Positions 57,794 through 64,000 of a DNA stretch of 64,000 nucleotides are shown here, one piece after another; the first letter of the stretch is position 1, and each line of letters begins with the position of its first letter. The DNA lies in NCBI RefSeq assembly GCF_004342725.1, contig NZ_SMCP01000001.1:124001-188000 (forward strand), written 5' to 3'. The position numbers and the translations under genes are program-made. Under the pieces are notes generated by a model that saw nothing but the letters and a program-made list of their open reading frames with translations, was not told where the DNA came from and made no database searches. The stretch comes from Testudinibacter aquarius. Its GTDB lineage: Bacteria; Pseudomonadota; Gammaproteobacteria; Enterobacterales; Pasteurellaceae.

Positions 57794-58819
57794 TTATGGT
57801 TGGTGATGATGAATCACCGACTTTCCGATTTTGCGACGCATCCAATAACGTATTGTGCCGTAATGCAAACTGACGGACTTCCCAATTAACACAAGAATCA
57901 AAAGTGCTCCTGATAACGCACTGGATATTTCATTGGGAATGCCAATCATCTGTAAGCCTTGTTGTAAATAACCTATTAATAATGCAGCGATTGCCGTGCC
58001 AAGAATAGAACCCGAACCGCCGTAGATATTCGCACCGCCCAATACCACGGCGGTTAACACCGGCATTAATAACGAACTGCCTAAATCCGATCGGGCAGAA
58101 CCAAAATAGGAAACCAGTAAAATCGCAACAAATGCCGCTACCAAGCCAATGGCCGAATAGATGGTAAACAGCGTTTTATTCACAGGCACCGCACTATAGC
58201 GTGCGGTTCGTTCACTTTGACCAATCAGAAAAGTACTTCTGCCCACAGTTGTTTTATGCATTAATAACCAAAACATGGCCGACATAATCAGAAAATAAAT
58301 AATCGGTGTCGGAATTCCAAATAGGGTTTGGTTGGCAAATTCCAGCAAACTATCCGGAAAACCGCCGATGCCTTCGTAACCGGTTGCCCCGGCAAAGCCG
58401 GATAGCAGTAATGCACCGCCGCCATAGAGATACATAGTGCCCAACGTGATGACGAGCGGATTGACTTTGGTGTAAATAATCAATCCGGCATTAAACAAAC
58501 CGCATATTCCACCCAATAACAGCGTTAATGGAATCGCAATAAACAAGGAGATATCGGCTTTAAACAAAACGCCGAGAAAAATGGCACATAAACCAACCGT
58601 CGAACCAAAAGAGATATCGATACCGCCACTGACAATAATCATGGTTAACGGCAACGCCAACATACCGATATAAATAAAATCGCTGGTGCTATACAGCAAA
58701 ACATTCATATCCAGCATTCTGGGATTCAACATTCCAAAGCCTAATATTTCGATGATCAACAGGCAAAAAAGTGCGGTTTCCCAACCATATTTTCTGATAT
58801 TGCTTTTTAGTTTCAACAT
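57794..58819 (-). CDS. lsrD: Autoinducer-2 ABC permease LsrD
   Basis: About 341 residues, ten helices. RKYGWETALFCLLIIEILGFG and SGGIDISFGSTVGLCAI start the protein, and GAIINPLVITLGT-like VNPLVITLGTMYLYGGGALL, GGANIYGGSGSILGTAIAALLIGYLQQGLQ follow, matching LsrD. The ATG at 58817-58819 lies ten bases after lsrC stops; an upstream in-frame start would overlap lsrC and adds 12 unconserved residues. Confidence 0.94.
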   Translation of the reverse strand: MLKLKSNIRKYGWETALFCLLIIEILGFGMLNPRMLDMNVLLYSTSDFIYIGMLALPLTMIIVSGGIDISFGSTVGLCAIFLGVLFKADISLFIAIPLTLLLGGICGLFNAGLIIYTKVNPLVITLGTMYLYGGGALLLSGFAGATGYEGIGGFPDSLLEFANQTLFGIPTPIIYFLIMSAMFWLLMHKTTVGRSTFLIGQSERTARYSAVPVNKTLFTIYSAIGLVAAFVAILLVSYFGSARSDLGSSLLMPVLTAVVLGGANIYGGSGSILGTAIAALLIGYLQQGLQMIGIPNEISSALSGALLILVLIGKSVSLHYGTIRYWMRRKIGKSVIHHHQP

Positions 58820-58829
58820 ATCATCTGCC

Positions 58830-59831
58830 CTATAATTTATTTTGGGTGAGATCATTTTTCAGAAAGCGGGCATAACGTTGTAATTTAATATTTTTTTCGA
58901 TCATGATTCGAATACGCCCGTCAAATACTAAAACTGCTAATAAAACAATACCTGCCACAAAATTATTCCAATACGCCGGCACCTTTAATAAGACCAGAAT
59001 CGTATCAATCTCAATAAGAAAATAAGCGCCTAATATTGCACCGATAATATTACCCGAACCGCCCAATAAACTAATGCCGCCTAATACACAAGCTGCAATG
59101 GCTTTCATCTCCAGCCCGTTCCCCGTTGAATTGGGGACAAATCCTATTTGTGCGGCAAACACAATGCCGGCTAACGCAGCGGTGATACCATTAATGGCAA
59201 AGGCTGATATTCTAATTAAATTAACGTTCACACCAAGCTGTAATGCGCCTTGCAAATTATCGCCGACCGCATAAAAATTTCTGCCTAACCGCACTTTAGT
59301 CAACAAAATATAAGCTGCGATAATGAATAGAATTAATAACCAACCGATAGGGGAAATATTGAATAACATCGGTTTCGATAACGATTTTAGTTCTTGTGGC
59401 AACCCCTCAATCCATTTACCGCCGGTTAATAACAACATAATACCTTTATATAAACCTAACGTGCCTAATGTAGCGACAATGGCAGGGATCCGTAATATTG
59501 TCACCAAAATGCCATTAAATAATCCGGCTAAAAAGCCGCATAGTATTGTGCACATAAAAGCAACGCTCAGTTCATAACCTAAATTAAGCAAACTGCCCAT
59601 AATCACCGCGCACAATCCCATAATTGAGCCGACCGATACATCAATATTTCGAGTTAAAATAACAAAGGTCGCCCCGATTGACAGCAACATCACGATTTGC
59701 GCAGAGGTAAATATCATTGTCACCGTTTGCAAATTAAAACGACTGTCACTCCACATGATTAATAACAGAAATAAAAACAGGATAGCGAATACAATAGTCA
59801 ACTCACGGTTATTTTGTATAAACTTCCACAT
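58830..59831 (-). CDS. lsrC: Autoinducer-2 ABC permease LsrC
   Basis: A 333-residue inner-membrane permease of the sugar-importer type. It begins [21 protein letters not shown], and [20 protein letters not shown] and [26 protein letters not shown] are the family motifs. With LsrD it makes the membrane path for AI-2. It follows lsrA by 19 bases. Confidence 0.95.
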   Translation of the reverse strand: MWKFIQNNRELTIVFAILFLFLLLIMWSDSRFNLQTVTMIFTSAQIVMLLSIGATFVILTRNIDVSVGSIMGLCAVIMGSLLNLGYELSVAFMCTILCGFLAGLFNGILVTILRIPAIVATLGTLGLYKGIMLLLTGGKWIEGLPQELKSLSKPMLFNISPIGWLLILFIIAAYILLTKVRLGRNFYAVGDNLQGALQLGVNVNLIRISAFAINGITAALAGIVFAAQIGFVPNSTGNGLEMKAIAACVLGGISLLGGSGNIIGAILGAYFLIEIDTILVLLKVPAYWNNFVAGIVLLAVLVFDGRIRIMIEKNIKLQRYARFLKNDLTQNKL

Positions 59832-59850
59832 AATAAAATCCTTTTATTGA

Positions 59851-61371
59851 TTAAAGTGCGGTCTGGCCACTGAATGCCATGTGCATAATATTATCTGAAT
59901 TAATATTTTTCCCGGTTAACGCCGATCCAATTTCCCCATCGTGCATCACGAAAACCCGATCCGACATCTGCTCAATTTCCTCTAAATCGGAAGAGATAAA
60001 TAAAACAGCCACATTTTGCTTGGCTATATTTTTTATTAATTGATAAATATCCGCCCTCGCGCCAATATCAACCCCACGAGTAGGTTCATCAATAATTAAT
60101 AACGCCGGATCGGCTTCCAGACATTTCGCGATCAGAATTTTTTGCTGATTGCCGCCGGATAATGTTCTGACCAACTGCGAAGGGTGGTTAAATTTAATGC
60201 CGATTGCTCTGTGATAACGCTCTAAAATCGCCTCTTCTTTTGCTTGATTAAGCCAAAATCCCATCTGGGTATAAGTCAAACCACAGGTATTCCAAGAAAG
60301 TGGTGCATCTAAATACAGTCCCGAAGCCTGTCGATCTTCAGGCAAATAAACAATTCCCTGTTGCAACCGCTGTTTGATGCCAAGCGGATTTATTGTGTGG
60401 TTATCAAAAATAATTTCTCCGTTTTTCTCTTTACGCAAACCATATAAAGTCTCTGCCAACTCGGTTCTGCCTGCGCCAACAACCCCTGCCAAACCTAAAA
60501 TCTCTCCGGGGTAAATTTCAAAACTAATATTTTTAAATCCTTCGCCGGTCAAATTTTTCACTTGTAAAATCGGCACATCGGTAGTTTTGACTCGATTATG
60601 TCCCGGTAATTCCAACCAGAGTTTTTGTGCTTCGCTTAAATGGGCTGATTTGGATTTTGGCGTAATCGCTGCAATCACAGCCTCTCGATTCAGCGTGTTT
60701 ATTGCCCCATTAAGCGCAATATAGCCGTCACGCATCACACTGATCACATCTGAAATTCGCCAAACTTCCGGTAGCTTATGCGAGATAAAGACAATTCCGA
60801 CACCCTTTGCCAATAGCGAGCGGATCTTTTTAAACAAGCTCTCGGTTTCGACCGGAGTTAAAGACGCTGTGGGCTCGTCTAAAATCAAAATAGAGGCATC
60901 GCGCATTAATCCGCGCATAATTTCAACCAGCTGTTGATCCGCCACCTCCAATAATCCAGCCTGCATCTCCAATTTCAGATGTGAATTCAACTCTTGTAGC
61001 AACGAATTCACTTTGTTTTCACTCTGCTGATTGGCTTTCAAACCAAATAAAATATTCTCTTTCACGCTGAGATTCGGAAACAGCAGTGGTTCTTGCGGCA
61101 CCAGATAGATGCCTAACTGATGCGCCTTGCTCGGCGATAACGAACTTTGTAACTGACCGTTAATCTCAATTGCGCCACTGTCTTGCGGCTGAATACCGGC
61201 AATGATTTTCATCAAGGTCGATTTTCCCGCCCCGTTTCCCCCCAAAAGCGCATGAACTTGTCCGGAATACAGCTCAAAGTTGATGTCTTTTAAAACTTCA
61301 ACGCCGGAAAATGATTTACTGACACCTTGTGTTCTCAGTAATAATCTTTTTTCTGAAGATCTGTTTTCCAT
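59851..61371 (-). CDS. lsrA: Autoinducer-2 import ATP-binding protein LsrA
   Basis: A 506-residue protein with two ABC ATPase modules. The first has Walker [13 protein letters not shown] and [14 protein letters not shown]; the second has the diverged [16 protein letters not shown] typical of sugar importers and [16 protein letters not shown] plus [15 protein letters not shown]. The ATG at 61369-61371 is preceded by GGTGGGGG; an earlier start adds eight residues. It is first in the minus-strand lsrACDBFGE operon. Confidence 0.95.
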   Translation of the reverse strand: MENRSSEKRLLLRTQGVSKSFSGVEVLKDINFELYSGQVHALLGGNGAGKSTLMKIIAGIQPQDSGAIEINGQLQSSLSPSKAHQLGIYLVPQEPLLFPNLSVKENILFGLKANQQSENKVNSLLQELNSHLKLEMQAGLLEVADQQLVEIMRGLMRDASILILDEPTASLTPVETESLFKKIRSLLAKGVGIVFISHKLPEVWRISDVISVMRDGYIALNGAINTLNREAVIAAITPKSKSAHLSEAQKLWLELPGHNRVKTTDVPILQVKNLTGEGFKNISFEIYPGEILGLAGVVGAGRTELAETLYGLRKEKNGEIIFDNHTINPLGIKQRLQQGIVYLPEDRQASGLYLDAPLSWNTCGLTYTQMGFWLNQAKEEAILERYHRAIGIKFNHPSQLVRTLSGGNQQKILIAKCLEADPALLIIDEPTRGVDIGARADIYQLIKNIAKQNVAVLFISSDLEEIEQMSDRVFVMHDGEIGSALTGKNINSDNIMHMAFSGQTAL

Positions 61372-61388
61372 AACCCCCACCAAATTAA

Positions 61389-61421
61389 TGAACAAATATA
61401 TTTTTATTTTTCATTTGTTCA
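61389..61421. promoter_or_regulatory. Candidate LsrR operator by the lsrA start
   Basis: TGAACAAAT (61389-61397) and ATTTGTTCA (61413-61421) form a perfect 9-base inverted repeat 15 bases apart, just upstream of lsrA. A second half-site TGAACAATTGAT occurs at 61557 on the lsrR side. SorC-family regulators such as LsrR bind such dyads; the assignment is inferred. Confidence 0.5.
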
Positions 61422-61450
61422 TTAAGCTATCAGATAAAAATTTAAATAAC

Positions 61451-61466
61451 AGTGATCAATATCACA
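61451..61466 (-). promoter_or_regulatory. CRP-like site, lsrA-proximal
   Basis: AGTGATCAATATCACA matches TGTGA-N6-TCACA at nine of ten defined positions. It lies about 80 bases upstream of the lsrA ATG. cAMP-CRP activation of lsr is established in E. coli. Confidence 0.7.
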
Positions 61467-61520
61467 AAAAATAGATTGATTTAGTGTAAAATAAGCGAAA
61501 AATCTGATTTAAGCGTTATC

Positions 61521-61536
61521 TGTGATCTCAATCACG
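61521..61536 (+). promoter_or_regulatory. CRP-like site, lsrR-proximal
   Basis: TGTGATCTCAATCACG matches TGTGA-N6-TCACA at nine of ten defined positions. It lies 84 bases upstream of the lsrR ATG and 54 bases from the other CRP site, so each divergent promoter can have its own activator site. Confidence 0.7.
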
Positions 61537-61619
61537 GTTATGCAATAAAAACAAAATGAACAATTGATAAAAATAAAATCATATGAATAATACATTAAAC
61601 AAGAATAAGGAAACCTAAG

Positions 61620-62582
61620 ATGAGCCGAGTAAAAGAAGCGGAACATATTCCACACAGCATGACTGAAGAGGAGATGCTGGCCAGAATTGCATGGTTTTAC
61701 TACCACGATAATCTGACCCAAGGAGAAATAGGCAAACGGCTCGATATTCCTAGATTGAAAGTGTCGCGTTTACTGGAAAAAGGGCGACAGCTTGGCGTGA
61801 TAAAAGTACAAATTAACTCACGCTTTACAGGCTGTTTGGAATTAGAGGAAGCGCTGCAACAATATTTTCATCTCAAGCATATTCGAGTCTTACCGGCATT
61901 GGAACAGCACGAAATTAATACCCGGTTAGGGATCGGCGCTTCGCAGATGTTGATGTCGCTGATGAAGCCGAATCAGCTGATGGCAATCGGTTTTGGTGAA
62001 ACAATTATGCAGACAATCAAATACTGCAACGAATTTATCACCAGTAATCAGTTGAAATTAATTACGCTTTCCGGCGGTGTTGGTCCATATATGAAAGGCA
62101 TCGGAGAATTGGACGGGTCTTGCAGTATCAGCATCATTCCGGCGCCATTAAGAGCTTCCTCAGTTGAAGCCGCAAAACTATTTAAACGAGAAGCCTGTGT
62201 CCGCGATATTATGCTTGCCGCCGGTGCCGCCGATGTGGCGATTGTCGGGATAGGCTCTACCCAACAAAAAGGGCAAGCCACCTTGATTCGTTCTGGTTAT
62301 ATCAATGAAGAAGGGCAACAAGAATTACGTTCCAAAGGCGCTATTGGTGATATTCTCGGCTATTTTATGCAGCATGACGGTACATTACAGCCCGATATCC
62401 CATTGCACGATGAACTGATCAGCCTACCGTTAGAAAAATTAGTCAAAATACCGACCGTTATCGGAATTGCCGGCGGCGAGAACAAAGTCGATGCGATTTT
62501 AAGCGCTTTAAACGGAAAATATATCAATTCCCTCGTGACCGAGGAGAAGACAGCAAAAATGATTTTGGCACAAATTGTATAG
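61620..62582 (+). CDS. lsrR: Transcriptional repressor LsrR
   Basis: A 320-residue SorC/DeoR-type regulator. The N-terminal HTH (residues about 25-55, [30 protein letters not shown]) is followed by a phosphosugar-binding domain that binds phospho-AI-2 ([46 protein letters not shown]). It represses lsrACDBFGE and lsrRK until phospho-AI-2 is made by LsrK. AAGGA precedes the ATG at 61620. It lies in front of lsrK with a long hairpin between. Confidence 0.95.
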   Translation: MSRVKEAEHIPHSMTEEEMLARIAWFYYHDNLTQGEIGKRLDIPRLKVSRLLEKGRQLGVIKVQINSRFTGCLELEEALQQYFHLKHIRVLPALEQHEINTRLGIGASQMLMSLMKPNQLMAIGFGETIMQTIKYCNEFITSNQLKLITLSGGVGPYMKGIGELDGSCSISIIPAPLRASSVEAAKLFKREACVRDIMLAAGAADVAIVGIGSTQQKGQATLIRSGYINEEGQQELRSKGAIGDILGYFMQHDGTLQPDIPLHDELISLPLEKLVKIPTVIGIAGGENKVDAILSALNGKYINSLVTEEKTAKMILAQIV

Positions 62583-62597
62583 TGGCATTAAAAACTG

Positions 62598-62667
62598 TAG
62601 GCGTTTAAGTTTAAGATCAAGCAACCAATTTGAGTTAACACGGTATTATTTTAAAATCAAACGCCTA
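62598..62667 (+). repeat. Long-loop inverted repeat between lsrR and lsrK
   Basis: TAGGCGTTT (62598-62606) and AAACGCCTA (62659-62667) can pair around a 52-base AT-rich loop. It fills most of the 118-base lsrR-lsrK gap and ends 33 bases before the lsrK ATG. It may lower or tune lsrK expression; no T-run follows, so it is not a clear terminator. Confidence 0.4.
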
Positions 62668-62700
62668 TACATTTATTTCATTCACTTGGAGGAAATCAAA

Positions 62701-64000
62701 TGGATAGCAACTCAAATCATTATCTCATGGCTTTAGATGCCGGAACCGGAAGTGTAAGAGCGGTTATTTTTGATTTACAAGGCAACCAAATCAGCTCGGC
62801 ACAAAAAGAGTGGACACATTTAGCCGATCCACAAATTCCAGGATCAATGAATTTTGATTTACAGCCTAATTGGGAACTTGCCAGTGAATGTATTAAACAG
62901 TCAATCCAACGCGCCAACATAGACGCTGCACAAATTGTAGCGGTTTCAACCTGCTCAATGCGTGAGGGGATCGTGCTTTATGACCAACAACAGCGTGCTA
63001 TCTGGGCATGCGGCAATGTTGATGCCAGAGCAGTCGAAGAAGTTAAAGCATTAAAAATGTTAAATGACCGCACTTTTGAGAAAAAAGTGTATGATATCTC
63101 AGGACAAACCTTAGCATTAAGTGCGATTCCCCGTTTATTGTGGCTGTCGAAACATCAGCCCGAACTTTATGCCCAAGTTCATGCCATCAGCATGATTAGC
63201 GACTGGCTGGCATTTATGTTGAGCGGTGAACTGGTGGTAGAGCCGTCAAACGCTGGAACCACTGGTCTGCTAAATCTGAAAACCCGAAATTGGCAACCGG
63301 ATTTGTTAGAGGCGGTCGGCTTAAACTCAGATATTTTGCCAGCAGTGAAAGAAACCGGAAGCTTATTAGGTAAAGTGCGGTCAGAGATTGCAGCAGCAAC
63401 CGGGCTTAACACCGAAACATGTGTGGTTGTTGGCGGTGGTGATGTGCAACTGGGTTGCGTCGGACTCGGCATCACCGAAGCTTCGCAAGCAGCGATTATC
63501 GGCGGCACTTTCTGGCAGCAGGTGGTCAATTTGCCTGAAGCAAAAACCGATCCTGAGATGAATATCCGTGTTAATCCGCATGTTATTCCGCCACTGGTGC
63601 AAGCCGAATCGATCAGCTTTTTCACCGGGTTAACCATGCGCTGGTTCCGAGATGCTTTTTGTGAAGCGGAAAAGCACCTTGCCGAACAACTGGGCATTGA
63701 TACCTACACATTATTAGAACAAATGGCAGCTCGGGTACCGGTCGGTTCCAATGACATTGTGCCGGTGTTCTCCGATGCAATGCATTTTAAATCTTGGTAT
63801 CACGCTTCGCCTTCCTTTATTAATCTCTCTTTGGACTCCGCCAAATGCAATAAAGCAGCACTGTTCCGCGCGTTGGAGGAAAATGCCGCGATTGTTTCAT
63901 CCTGTAATTTAGATCAAGTGCAAAAATTTTCAGGGGTTAAACTGAGTTCTGTCGTTTTTGCCGGCGGTGGTGCTAAAGGCCAGCTTTGGAGCCAAATTTT
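62701..64000 (+). CDS. lsrK: Autoinducer-2 kinase LsrK, partial (C-terminus beyond window)
   Basis: An FGGY-family sugar kinase open from an ATG at 62701 (GGAGG ten bases ahead) to the window edge, about 433 residues so far of an expected 520-530. [19 protein letters not shown] is the N-terminal phosphate-binding motif; [35 protein letters not shown] and [14 protein letters not shown] follow, and [13 protein letters not shown] is the start of the C-terminal FGGY-like signature. It phosphorylates AI-2 on entry, trapping it and making the inducer of LsrR. Confidence 0.96.

Overview
This window is chromosomal DNA from a gamma-proteobacterium of the family Pasteurellaceae. The strongest sign is the very frequent 9-base DNA uptake signal AAGTGCGGT / ACCGCACTT of the Haemophilus-influenzae type, found inside genes, between genes and as inverted pairs forming terminators. 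Core proteins (DnaA, GyrB, MnmE, YidC, TrmA, MaoP, YihD) also resemble enterobacterial and Haemophilus relatives. Genus cannot be fixed from sequence alone; a complete lsr operon, a mannose PTS and an alpha-2-macroglobulin/PbpC pair suggest the Aggregatibacter / Pasteurella / Actinobacillus succinogenes / Basfia side of the family.

Layout. 1-5.8 kb (mostly minus): partial YwiC-like gene, a BASS transporter, a GNAT acetyltransferase, then mnmE, yidC, yidD, rnpA and rpmH. 6.0-13.5 kb (plus): a large periplasmic alpha-2-macroglobulin and its partner penicillin-binding protein 1C, lying between rpmH and dnaA, which are neighbours in many bacteria. 13.7-20.2 kb (plus): dnaA, dnaN, recF, a palindromic repeat block, gyrB. 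No cluster of DnaA boxes was seen, so this is not evidently oriC. 20.3-23.2 kb: an AT-rich patch of surface-glycan genes (family-25 and family-32 glycosyltransferases, O-antigen-ligase-like protein). 23.3-25 kb: asnB. 25-32.6 kb (minus): dppBCDF peptide permease with two periplasmic binding proteins (DppA and an HbpA/GbpA-like paralogue). 32.8-35.3 kb: MFS exporter and a fused MobA-MobB protein. 35.4-40.3 kb (plus): yihD, dsbA, maoP, trmA, an AT-rich AAA ATPase (DUF4143 type) preceded by 33-bp tandem repeats, and rsmJ. 40.3-47 kb (minus): EamA exporter, serA, rpiA, a stand-alone nucleotidyltransferase, hemW, manA, yobD. 47.1-51.2 kb (minus): manXYZ mannose PTS with an upstream CRP-like site, rdgB, a HAD phosphatase. 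51.4-54.4 kb (plus): an orphan PTS-IIC-like membrane protein, metK with a candidate MetJ operator, and a Phd/ParE-type toxin-antitoxin pair. 54.7-64 kb: complete autoinducer-2 uptake and processing system lsrACDBFGE (minus) divergent from lsrR-lsrK (plus; lsrK runs off the window), with two CRP-like sites between them.

The most unusual item is the AAA ATPase module at 38.09-39.54 kb: 33-bp tandem repeats directly in front of a foreign-looking ATPase that also carries a C-terminal D...ExK signature resembling PD-(D/E)XK nucleases, dropped between two conserved RNA-modification genes. Other items worth following are a family of GGGTCTGTTGA elements at three loci, the A2M/PbpC insertion between rpmH and dnaA, and the two-receptor Dpp system.

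No rRNA or tRNA gene, CRISPR array or complete insertion sequence was recognised.
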